DNA of 64,000 nucleotides, from assembly GCF_030704535.1 (NCBI RefSeq), contig NC_081823.1, positions 8,149,001 through 8,213,000 on the forward strand, in the 5' to 3' direction. This document shows positions 45,124 through 57,000 of the stretch, one piece after another. Origin of the DNA: Vitis vinifera (lineage: Eukaryota; Streptophyta; Magnoliopsida; Vitales; Vitaceae). The position numbers and the translations under genes are program-made. The notes under the pieces were generated by a model. The model was not told where the DNA came from and made no database searches. It saw only the letters and a list, made by a program, of their open reading frames with translations. Positions within the stretch are counted from its first letter, which is position 1; each line of letters starts with the position of its first letter.

Positions 45124-48100
45124 CTATGCCACCACTTCCATGAGCTCCACTGCTACACATTTCTGTCGAGCAGTTTCAAAATCCTCCAGGTCTAACTCAC
45201 AATCATTGTCATCACCATCATTGTGGTCATCTTCATCATTGTTATTGTTCTCGTCATTGTCATCACCATGGGCTTCATCTAAATTGTCATTATTATGACT
45301 ATCATTGACATGATCAGCATCATTTCCACCCCCTCCATCTTCCCGTGATGGCTGCTTCATTTCATTAACACAGTCCATGTCTTCAGGGAAGCCATAGGAA
45401 CTGACTGGAGCAGCTAAGTCCAACTTATCTTCAACAACATTTTGCATGGTACTAATGGGAGCTATAGGACACAAGACAGCAGCATCCTTACTACTGATCA
45501 AGGAGGTGGAAATCTTTGCATCTGGGCTAATAGCTGCATATATGGCTGACAGTATATCAGGCTTTGCCTCAATATCAACCCACTGGTTTCCTACCCAATC
45601 TCTAGAAATTCTTAAATCCTTGCTGTGCATATTCAAGAACAAGTTTTCACCTAATTTCCCCATAAAAAAATTACATTAGAAAGAGGTAAGAAGGGATAAA
45701 TAGAAAAATGGAGAAAAGAAAGAAAAGAAAAATAATTGCATAAGATTTCCCAACAAGCATACCAGGGATGTAAACTTGCAGAGGACCATCTCCTAAGTTG
45801 TTGGCTTCAGTTATAACGCCCTCCCACCAGCCATCACTCCACCATGCATCCACTGGAGTCCCAACCTTCAAAGCAACATCTGTTTGAGTGCTAGAAGGGG
45901 CTGGTCGAATTGTTGGGCGGCCCAAGCATCTCATGCCAAGTTTATCAGGGGCAGCTAGCTTGAAAATTGAGGTCCATTCCTACACAAAGGAAAATGAATC
46001 AACTTACTTCCCCAGGGAAGAGTTTTCGATTCATAACAGAATTTGAATGCATAACCTAGACTCATGATATATATTCTTCAAGCAAAATGGTTTCTTTCTA
46101 AGTAAACCCCAACTCCCCCCCTTCCCCTTTTTTTTTTTTGCTAAAATGCCTGTTTTGTATGACCCACAGCCAGAACAAGCACCAGATTTTCTGGTTGACA
46201 ATGCTGAGTGCTGACACTATTCACTTGCCAGCCTATATATATCCAGCCAATTCACTGAATATTCATAAGCAACAAGTAGATACCCCTGTTTAAAACCACA
46301 CAAATTAAATCCCCTCCCAGAATTCCAATATTGAAGCAAAGATCAGTGTGAAGGGTTCTTCCTAAAAAATTTCTCACACAAATATGCCACAATATATTTC
46401 CTTACCATCCCAACTTTACCACCTATATTTCCCAGCACAATATCCAGTAAAGTGGAGATGGACATCAGAAAAAATACATTGATTCCAAAGGGTGAACATG
46501 CGTTCAGATGTTCCCAACACATTACAGGCACCAGTAGATAGACATAAGATATCCAATCTTCTTGATGACAAGTCATCCTTGATATGTGAGACTTAAGACT
46601 GGATGTTTTCACAACAAGAGGGGGAAAAAAAGGAGCAAGTGTGTATTTGGATTTTGGAAATACAGGGTTTATTAAAATAGGGCCCAAGTTGTAACCCGGT
46701 ATTCCTGAACTAGACATCCCAGACTTGATCCAATTACTGAACAGCTGAAAATTAACATTATTATAGTTCAAAACCATTTGAAATTATTGTGTATGATAAA
46801 AATTCAAATGTAAATTTGCTAAACCATATCTAAAGGGTTTATTCAGATGGGGAAATAATTTTAAAAGGTGTTTCAGGCATCTGGGCATACCTCAAGATTG
46901 CCACACCCATCTTCATCCTGCACATCAACATATCTAACTTTCATTTGTTTACGACATATCCGTAACACTGTGCACCTGAACCAGCAACCTCGAATGCCAC
47001 TATCTTGACACAACAATTCTATCTTTTCATCAACCTTAAATAGTGGGTTAGGCCAAGGGTGGGGCTCAACATGTTTCTGGGAAAGTAGCCGCCGACTTAA
47101 CAAATCATATTTTAAGTTCATGTGTGGAGATTCATACATCATCATCTGGCTCCCTCGACGAGGTATTCTGGCACATGAACGATCATTCACAAACCTTTGA
47201 CGCCCTCTACAACTTCTAGTCCTCTTAGCTCCCTGCTTTACATTGTCACCGGGGCTTAATTCTTCATCCTCTTCTGCAGTTGGACCATAGCAATCAGAAT
47301 TGGGCTTCTGGAGAGGATTGAGATCCAAACAAGAGAGAATTGCTTGATCAAAATAGCCACGTAATTTACTCAAATCAAAGGGTTTCACCCTATGGCTTCT
47401 AAACTGTCTAAAACAAAGATGAACTCTGGATAAGAAGGCGTGTGGAAAAGCCGCTAAGCATTTCTCATAATGTTCAGGAGTTAAGACTATGGCAGGACCG
47501 TCGACACACTCAGCACTGATAACCTGTGCATAAGGCGTGATGAACACTTCTTTTGGGTGAGGATTTCGTAAAGGAATTACACCCTTGACTTCCTGATTAT
47601 GGTGAAACCACCTCACTCTGACCTTTTTCTGTCCCTTCCGGTCTTCATACATATCTTCCAGATATGCAAGATAGTGATCCTCCTCTTTGGCCATGACAAA
47701 CACAAAGGATTGTATCTGAATATCAGAAAAAAGAAAAATATTGAGAAATTGGCCACTGAAAGAGAAAATTGTACTAACATGCAGCTATCATTACATTTAG
47801 ATCTCAAATAAGGTTTACACATCAAGGCTTGCCTCAGGCCAATTCATGGGAAACTCAGACTGAGAAAATTTAGGGATTAAATCCCTTAATGTTCATTCTT
47901 GAAATATCAAGCCCAGATGGGGCGCAACACTTTGTGCTTTGATGCTCATGTTACATATGAGGCACAAGGCTTGCCTCATGATGATGTTCATGATGCATAT
48001 GTGCTTTGAGCTGTGATGAAATCACATGCTATCATGGAGCTGCCATTATATTAAGATCTCAAAAAAGATTTCCATGATGAAGCTTGCCTCAAGCCTTTGC

Positions 48101-50010
48101 ATGAGGACAATATACTGAGAAAGTTCTGGAATGAAATCCCTTAGGCTCAGTTTGGATCTTGGAGAGAGTTTAAGAAAAGTATGAGGAAAACAAATTAGAG
48201 AGAAAAAATGGAGGAAAGAAAGTGAGGGGAAAAAAATAGGTTTAAACGTAATAATTTATGTTCACATGTTTTCCTAAATTAATCTCTTATTTTCTCTCTT
48301 ACATAGAAGAACTTGAAAATGCATGTTTCTAAATATTTTTTCTCATATTTGATTTTCTCTTCATATCTTAGACGGTAAACAAAATATGAGATTTAGATCA
48401 CTTCCTACTTTTTATCCTCATGCTAGTATTTACCAGTATCCAAACATAACCTCATGTTTTAATGTTCATGTTACATATGAGGCACATTATACATTCCACA
48501 TGGTTCTTTATAATTTCATTGTCATTTCCTCCATTAAATTTTTCTGGAATGAAAAACAGCAATATATAGCTGATTACAACACTAAGTTTTGTTTTAATAT
48601 GTGGACAACTATAGCAACTAACTTTTTGTATAAAACAATTGCCACAAGAAAATTCTAATGCAGCATTTTTCCTGCTTTTTTCAGTTCATTCTTTTTATAA
48701 CACAAAATGTGATTTAATCATGAAGCTCCTAGGCTTACATGTCATACTTTCTCTTTTGAGACATTAGCTGATACTTACCACTATTGTAGTCCCATTCCTG
48801 CAAAATGACGGGTAATGCTTGAGCTGTTTACCGCATGTCCATGCAACACCTGACCATACAATGTCTGAATCATGTCCTTCCAGGTTCCTAGCAAACCGAC
48901 CCTGTTGCACAAGTGTCAGATAAAGAAAATATGCATTGATCTGGAGCTAAAACAGAACATAACAGAAATAAGTACCGTGTAATCTGGCATATGGGCCCGT
49001 CGAGCACCAAATCCAGTCATTGCAAATTGGGAAGATCCTAAACCTTGTGTCAGATCATTTGATGGTGATTCTGTCATTAAAAATGTTATCAAGATTTAAT
49101 CTTCATTAAATTCAAATAAAATCTTTGTCAAAGACATGACAGAAAATGTAAATAAGAAATCAATCTATCACAAGAAAGGCAAGGAAGAAAGACAGTATAT
49201 CACAGACAGGTAAAAAAAAAAAAGAAGTAGCAAGAGGAGCCAACACCCTGGAATCACTTAAAGAAGCAAAATAATTTCGTAAAATGCAGACTGATTAAGC
49301 ACCAAGAAACATTCTTTCCAGATTCCAATTTTCTCTAATTTAGGAAAAATCAGTATTGCAAAGAATATTCTTCAAAAGACAAATCACAGAGAAATCCTGT
49401 AAAGGAAAAGGAGCATTTTTGACCAAGCTCACAAATTTGCTACCCAGGAATCCTCCATGCACTTCTTAACACAGTCAGCATTTTTCTTCTTAATGCTGAA
49501 GAGTCTAATGTGTATTGAACTTTAACATTAAAAAATCTTAATCAACTTTCATGGACGTCCTCAATGAATTCAAATCCTAGAAACTGATACAAGAGAAAAA
49601 TGCAGGACTATTTTGCATAAGGTCATGGTTTGCTTCATAAAAATATTTCTACAATGGCAAGTAGACTGAAGAAATCATGAGAACCTGAGCCTGATGAAAA
49701 AAAAAAAAAACTTACCCGATCCATCTCCAGGCAAATGCTGCTTTGATAGCATAGATGTGAGCCAATCCACAACTTCCCGCCTGGATCTCCATTTGAAGCC
49801 AGCATGAACAGAATTTTCCGACCCGTATGCATTCAAGAACTCATCAGCAACAACGTAGAACATGTGTCTGACACTCCTCTCAGTGCCCACAACTGCAAGG
49901 ATGAAATTCCCAGCAGAATCCTTCAAGAAATAGTGAACCACACGGTGGCCACGCTCTTGGGAGACAAATTGCTCTTTCCACTCCACAAAACATTGACCAT
50001 TTGCAGACAT
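45124..50010 (-). CDS. BAH and Agenet domain protein (probable chromatin reader), six exons
   Basis: Coding exons 50010-49716, 49070-48976, 48901-48779, 47715-46891, 45979-45763 and 45650-45124 join in phase and give 693 residues. The N-terminus (1-98) is a conserved plant region (FVEWKEQFVSQERGHRVVHY). Residues about 145-265 form a BAH domain (DIVWSGVAWTCGKQLKHYPS, then AYLEDMYED and VRVRWFHHNQEV). Two Agenet/Tudor-like modules follow: about 397-458 (FKVDEKIELLCQDSG, CWFRCTVL, MKVRYVDV) and about 475-540 (VGTPVDAWWSDGWWEGVI). BAH and Agenet folds usually bind nucleosomes or modified histone tails, so a nuclear role is inferred. The C-terminal 100 residues are an Asp/Asn-rich acidic tail. I recall an Arabidopsis gene of the same architecture (At5g55600) beside QRT1; no function is claimed. 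Confidence 0.9.
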
Positions 50011-50920
50011 TTTTTTTAACAGAAGTCACCAGAGTGCTTAACAAAACATCAAACCCTAAAAGAAACCCAAATTAGCTAGCTGAAGATGTCCCATAAAATC
50101 TGTCAAAGGGGATCAAACTCAACCGATTTTGTTGTCTAAATCGCTAACAATATTACAGAAATTGAGGGAAAAAGTTACAGCCTTGAAACAATTGGGCACC
50201 CCAATTGGATAAATCCTAGGAAAACCCATGGGTTATCAGCTCAAATTCAAAGAAACTAGCTAAAAAGAACTTGGTATTTTACAATCCTGAAACACAAGCA
50301 GCAAAGACCTCTAAACCTACAAGCAGATCAGAAACCCTAATTACAAGGCAGCAGATAACCCATAGAAGCAGAAAAAGGCTCCACTATGGAAAAAACTCAA
50401 CCCTAATTTGCTAACCCTAGGAAAATCAATGATTTCTCAAACCAAAATGGAACAATTCCAACAGACAACAACTGGGTCTTTTGCAAAACACACCAAAACC
50501 AAGAAAACCCAACTCCTAAAAATCTACAGGCAGATCAGGCACCAGAAAAACAACCTGGGTCAGACCTAGATACTCCCAACTCAAGAGACACAAAGAAATG
50601 ATTTTGACTGTCTTTTCCAAGAAACCCACCAAAAAATGAAATGGGCACCTAAGTTTAGAGCAGCAGGTACAAGTTTGCACACCTAAATGGGGTCTCGCAA
50701 TCTTTTGGGACCTGACACACTTGGTGGTTGCAGTACTGCTTTGAAGGCCTCAAGAAGAGAAAGGCAAACACAAAAGGTGTTCCTTCTGTTTTGGAACGTA
50801 GGGGGGAGAACAGAGGAAGAGATGGGAGAAAGAAGAAGAAAGATGATACCTTGAAGAGGCCGTGAAAATGGAAAGTGGAAGAGTTGCAGAGTTTAGGAAG
50901 TTCACATCCCATGTAGGTGA
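50011..50920 (-). promoter_or_regulatory. 5' UTR, probably spliced, of the BAH/Agenet gene
   Basis: A CT-rich leader-like stretch (minus strand) spans about 50900-50690, with possible donors AAG/GTATCATC near 50850 and TTAG/GTGTGC near 50683. An acceptor TTTTGTTAAG lies near 50038, just upstream of the ATG. An open frame in the leader shows no domain. The splice choice is not settled by sequence alone. Confidence 0.4.
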
Positions 50921-51019
50921 TGAGAGGGAGGAGTGAACAGGTAGGGGAAGAAAAAGTCCCTTGTAAAGGGGGAAAATCTTAGGTGTGGTTGCTTAGACGT
51001 TTTCATTTTCAAATATTAA

Positions 51020-51046
51020 AATATATATATATATATATATATATAA
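51020..51046. repeat. AT dinucleotide microsatellite
   Basis: An uninterrupted AT run of about 12 units lies upstream of the BAH/Agenet gene. Confidence 0.8.
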
Positions 51047-51175
51047 GATTAGTTAAAATTTTTCCTATTTTAAAATTATTTTATTTTTATAATAAAAAAA
51101 TGAAAATTTTGAAATAGTATATAAAATTAATTTATTCAATGTAAATTTTTTTTTTTTTTACTTTTTCTTTATAAT

Positions 51176-51548
51176 CTAAGGGTTTATTTGATGCCCGTTT
51201 TTTTAAAAATAGCTTTTTAGAACAGTTTTTGAAAATTATTATATTATGTTTTATAGAATAAAAATCTATTTTGGAACTTAAAATGTTTTTAATATTTTTA
51301 AAAATAGTTTTTATCTATTGTTTTATTTTTAATCGTTTTACATATTTGTATGATTATTTTTTAAAACAATTCTCAAAAAATAAATGAAAATAATTTAAAA
51401 CAAATAAAAATTGTTCTTTAAAAATGCATTTTTTTCTATTCTTGGAAATAGAAAATAAAAAATAGTCTATTGTGAAATGTGTTTTATTTTTTTATTTTTT
51501 ACTTTGGGAACAAAAAAATTATTCTTGAAAACAATTGTCAACACAAGG
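51176..51548 (+). mobile_element. MITE of about 370 bp, copy B of the AATTGTCAAAC family
   Basis: Begins GGGTTTATTTGATGCCCG and ends GAAAACAATTGTCAACACA, with the same internal block order and orientation as the copies at 40.6 and 57.4 kb (TTTTTAATCGTTTTACATATTTGTATGATTATTTTTTAAAA in the centre, given here in part). No coding sequence. Confidence 0.6.
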
Positions 51549-51549
51549 T

Positions 51550-53380
51550 GAAATTAATAATTTACTTTTTTGAAAAATATTTTACTAATTATTTTCACAT
51601 GAGTCTAGGTTAAAAATATTTAAGAAAATGAATTAAGAGTTATTAACAATATTTCATATTATACTAAATTTTCATAGTGGGATGTTAGGTGAAGTCTATA
51701 AAAAGAAAATGAATAAAGAGTTATTAATCCTCTTTCATATTGTACTAAATTTTCTGGGATGTTTGGTGAACCCTATTCAATATATTTACAAAATTATGGG
51801 TTTATTTGCTTTTTGAATTAAGTTTTAAAGCAGTTTATTTTTAGATTTAGATAAAATTAGAAAATTTTATCTTAATGGGAAAAAATTAAAATTTTTTGCC
51901 TTAATGAGAAAAAAAAATCATTTTTTCTCTCTTTTTTTCTTTTCAATTTTTAATTTTATTAACACTTAAATATGGTTAATCCTCACATAAAATAAAATAA
52001 AATTTATTTTTGAAAATTTTGGATAATTCGTGTTCTTGAAAAAAATTAAAATATTTTAATTTTGTACAATTTGGATAAAAAAAAGAAAAAAAAAAAAAGA
52101 AAAGGATTTACTATAAGGCAAAATCGAATCATTAATTTCAATGAAATTTTTAATTAGAAATCCAAAACATACTTCACACTTATCTTGATATCCATTAGAA
52201 TCATCAATTCTAATTAATTTGAAAAAAAATAAATAAAAAAGTTGGGATTTATACATATTTGGATCACAAATTTATACATTCCAAGATAAAGCATATGAAA
52301 ATAAATTTTAACTTAGAATTTTTTTAATATTTTTTTAGCAACTAAACATAATTAAAAACCCTAATTATTATATAATTTCCAGTTTCCAAACAATTATATA
52401 CTTAATCATTATAAAATTTTTATTATGAAAGCAATTCTTGGGATATTTGGAAATATGTAATTTTTTTTTTCAAATTATTAGGTTTTTAAATAGAATAAAA
52501 TAATTGATTTTTTAAAATATTTTTAACATGAAAAATAAATAAATTTAACACTTACCAGTATTAAAATCTTAATAATAATAATAATAATAATAATAATTAA
52601 AGAAGGTATCATCTTAGTTCAGTGTGGGAGTAGTATATACATACAAGGATACCTAATACCTAATCAGTCATGATTCAAGCCTCCAATGTTGGTTGTCTGT
52701 TTGTATGTAAGAAGTGTGTGTCCAAAGATTGCCAAACCAAAGCCCCCATCAGCTGAAAAATGAGGGTATTCAACTAAGATGTGAAATATTCAACTCTTCA
52801 TACTCATATCTCCTTTCTCTCTCTCTCTTTTCCCCCCTTTTGACCCTTATCGCATGGAAAACATAAAATTAATGCCTGCAGTGTTTTGGGGTTGAAACAA
52901 GTGTTTCTTTTTCAAATCTGCACATCCTCTCATTCCCACAGCTTTAGGTTTCAGCACTTAACTTTTGCAAGTCTTGGTAACCCAAGTGTGATTCCCACTT
53001 AGACCAACCACATGCTTCACAATCTTTCTCTAAAGATATTTAGAGGAAAGCCAATTAGTTAAATGACTGAAATTCATCCCATACAAAGCATAGGAGTTAG
53101 AATGAAAGTGGGTGATGTTGTTATGTGTGTTATGGCATGTGATTTGCTGGATCCATGGCAGATGATGATGGTGACTTGCATTGCAAGTTGTGGGATTTTC
53201 CTTATCTAACATCACCATTTCTGTATATATTTTCTATGATCCCAATCGGGAAAATGTTAAAAGTAACTGAAGTTCAGGAGGGTTGATCAAAAGTTTCATT
53301 CTTTATCCAGCTTCTTCACATGAGCTCTGGTTATTATCACTGTCCCTTTCTGTGGTGGTTCAACCTCTCTCACCAAAATA
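51550..53380. other. AT-rich intergenic DNA with a TAA microsatellite
   Basis: A (TAA) run of about nine units lies at 52571-52597. Open frames on both strands are short and of low complexity. No gene is recognised. Confidence 0.4.
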
Positions 53381-53389
53381 TCAGGTGCT

Positions 53390-53475
53390 GGGCCCAGACC
53401 AGGCCCATTCTATTGGCCTCTTTCAATTTGTGGCCCCAGCCCAAAAGCCCAAAATTCTGAGTAGCCCAAATGTGT
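53390..53475. promoter_or_regulatory. Orphan cluster of GCCCA / TGGGC motifs
   Basis: AGGCCCATT, CCAGCCCAAAA, AGCCCAAAA and TAGCCCAAAT occur within about 80 bases. These are Site II-like elements on the reverse strand, normally seen just upstream of housekeeping genes. No gene start is found nearby: the flanking WLM gene ends here and the BAH gene starts 2.5 kb to the left. Confidence 0.35.
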
Positions 53476-54037
53476 GCACCTGCTCCTGATATCCACCAAA
53501 CCATGAAGATTGCTATTGCTCACATGATATTGAATCAAAGCCTTATTCATAATTGCCGAGCACGTACCTCATCAATGGCTTCTTTGGCATGGTCAGTGGC
53601 TTTGCTGCCATGAAGAGGAACGCATGCTATCTGCTCCCTGTATGTGATTATACAGGTATAAAAATAGCATATCGTCTAGCTTCTGAGCAGTTTTGGCTTT
53701 CTCTTCCTAGTGGCCAACCTCACCCCCACAGTTGGATCTTAAATGTAAGCCATCAAGCCCACATAATGGTTAGGTACATATCAATTATAATTATGGTAGG
53801 CAGGATGGGGAACGGTTGAGGGGTATTAAAGGCAGAATAAGGAATAGGTACTTCACAGTAGAACTTTGCTTTTCTCCTCAAGCAACAACTATACTTCTTT
53901 GTTCATATTTAAATCCAAAACATGATATGAGAACCATTCTAACCAAACTATAAAGGTAAATATCTCCAAAAAATGACAGGATCATAGTAGCCATATATAT
54001 GTGCAGAGAGTTTATGGACCATTTTGAGGGGTACCTC

Positions 54038-57000
54038 TCAAGTGCCAAGATTGGGTGCACGAGTTGACACTGGTGGGCCATGAGAATATCTCCACTGTCC
54101 GCATGCACCACATTTGTCTAACTCTACGTTGTTTTCCAGAGTACAGAATTTACATGACCAGACTTTGTACTTGATACCAACATCTTTTGGCTTCTCAGTG
54201 CTGCAAACCTTGCATATAGGAGCTAATGGCTGCAGCAATGCACCATCATTTACAAGCAAAAGACACATGAGTTCCAGTGGGAAGGTATCCAAAGCAAAGG
54301 AAAAAAGTAACTCTGCTCACAAAAACATTAACATAAAGCAAGATGAATCATAGGAAAAGACATGAACCCGGCTTGTTAGAGACTCTAAAGCAAGGAGCAG
54401 CGGCAGAGGCCTGGAAATTAATCTGGGGTGGGAGTGCAAGATTTTGTAAGTTTATTTCAGGGGAGGCACCAAAAAAATAAATAAGTAAAGCAAAACTACT
54501 GACTGTAGCTTAATGGTCAAGGCTGACTCCTTTGAGTAGGGGATAAAAAGTTCTCAGAGCGAAACAGGGGGTTGGGGCGGTTTGTTTGTGGTGAGTCACT
54601 TGCCCCCTTGTCCATCAAGTGGCTCCCGTACTAGCAAGGAGCCAATAGAGTTAATGCAAGTTTTGAATGTCAAAGATGCTATAAACATATCTCGTCCACT
54701 TCCCCAACCCTAGAGATATGTAGGTTTGCACCTAGTGAAGCTAGAGTTAGTTATTGAAATAGCCAAATACAATAAGCAAAGTAAAAAAAAAAAATTCAAA
54801 ACATGAGAAAGAGAGAGGGAGAAAGAGTTGAGATCTCCATTTACCAATTAAATAAATTCATGAGTGCAATGATTGAAATACTTACTGGATTCAACAAAGT
54901 GCAAATTCCACACTCCCACATAATCGATTCCTCAGTATTGTGAGTTGCATTGTGGCCAAGCACAGACCCAGAGGCTGAAGCACACTTGGATAGATCCACA
55001 AAACTTGATCCTGGATAACAATTAGAAGATGAGAAAACAAAATATTAATCTGATTCACAACTTTTTTGAACCTTGTATCATGGTTAAGTATGGGGTTCTG
55101 AAGTTGAAGCATATCCATGATGCATGTATCTGGATGACTACTAAAGGACCAAGAAAATGGCCAGTTACCAGTTTCATGACTTCTTTTTCGAGATGTCACA
55201 TCCAAATCAAGTGCACCTCTACCACTACCATGACTTGACATTCCAGCACTTTGCTCCCTATGTACATGCCTGTCAGAGAGATCAGAGCTACTTTCACCAC
55301 CCTCTGAAGCTTCACAACTCTGGGAGCCACACCAGATATCATCCTGTAATCTCCTTTCTGCAGCCATTGCAGCAGCTTGTATTGGACTAAGTGCATCCAT
55401 GATACTGCTATCACCTCCAAGGCGTTTAGGACCAGATGGCACTAGAGATCCTAGACGGGCTCTCTTTTCTGCAGCAGCAAGTGCAGTTTGGCGTAGAGAT
55501 GAAACAGGAGGTTGACGAGAGAAACCACCCAAACGCCTCCCAGGAAGATCAAACCCCTCCCCTGTTCCAGTTATGCCCTTTGCCATCAGCTCCTCACACT
55601 CCTGCATGTGGCAATAAGCATACCATAGAAGTAAAAGAAGCAAAATAAAAAGAAAAATAAACAACGTCTAATAATTCTTCAGCTCAAAACTGGTTTTCCC
55701 AAAATTTTCATTTGATTCATTCTGAAATAGAAAATTATGCCTTAGTGTATCCAAAATCCATCTCCATGCCATCTACATAATTTCCAAAATAGGTATGACT
55801 TCCCAACCCCAGCACAAAGTCAACCCTCTTTTGCAAGGCCTAACTTGTGTGAAAAAGATAAGGAAGATTCATACTCAAGCTATCTAGACAGAAATATAAC
55901 ACAGAATAACCAACAAAAAGATCATAAGCTATGTAAACACATACAATATAACCATTCACCACTAGAAAATTGAAAATATTTGAGAAAGCATCTACAATGG
56001 GAATCACATTTTAACTAAGTACTATAATTCTTACTACAACGAGGTTTAATGGGAAATTTTCTACAACCATAAGTATAGCATATGTTGTAGTGGGAAATCA
56101 TATAAAATAGTAAGTTGATAATGGACATATTTTGCATGAAAGTTAAATAGACTAATGAGCATCAACAATCAAACTGAAAGCAGAAAGCACTAAATATCTA
56201 GGTCCTAAACTTATCCTCTTTTCTCCATTGACTATTACTACATTTGGGTCTTGGAAGGAATAAAACAATGAAAATACAATGTTTCCTTATGATCTTGAAG
56301 CATTTATCTTCAATTCCTCATGCTGTACTAATAAGGACTTCTCAAGGGCCTTTTCTCAAACAAAACACAAGTCAAGCTCCATATGTTTAGCTCTGCAATG
56401 TAAGGCAAGATTGGCACTAAAGGAAACAACTCTTGAATTGTCACATCAAAGAATTGGAACTTTGGTTTGCAAAATTCTAAGTTCTTTAAGCAGGGAGTGA
56501 AGCCAAACTGTCTCTATTGCAGCATTAGCTAGGCTTCTATATTCGACCTCTGTGCTTGATCTTGAGGTTAGTTTACCTCTTTGAACTCCAGGTCATAGGA
56601 CTGTTGCCAAGAAAGATGCAAAATCCAAATGCAGATTTTCTATCATCTGGATCTAATACCCAGTCAGTCTTGTAAGAACAAGTTCAGTGGCTTAGGTTTA
56701 AATACCCTTCAATGGATCAGATAATCATAGGATGAACATCACCATGAGCATGAGATTCAGTTTGACTCTCACGAGTTGGTACAAAAAGGACTAGAGGAAT
56801 TTTAGGAGTGGCAAAGGTTGATTTAGAGGCTGGAATAGGAGAACCAGCACCAGTTGATGATGGAGAATGCTAATCTAAGGATCAAGAAAGTTGGTCTGGT
56901 GTTTGAAGCTTAATTGAGGAGCACGATCTAGAAAGTTGGTCCATTAATTGAAGCTTAATGGACCAAGAAATGAGGTTCCTGAACTAGCAGAAGTTGACTT

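Noticed and set aside
50655-50912. Open frame of 85 codons upstream of the BAH/Agenet start
   Set aside because: CT-rich leader sequence with poly-Phe/Ser content; best read as spliced 5' UTR.
53553-53819. Open frame of 88 codons after the Site II cluster
   Set aside because: No domain, and no convincing link to the motifs; reported only as an orphan promoter-like cluster.
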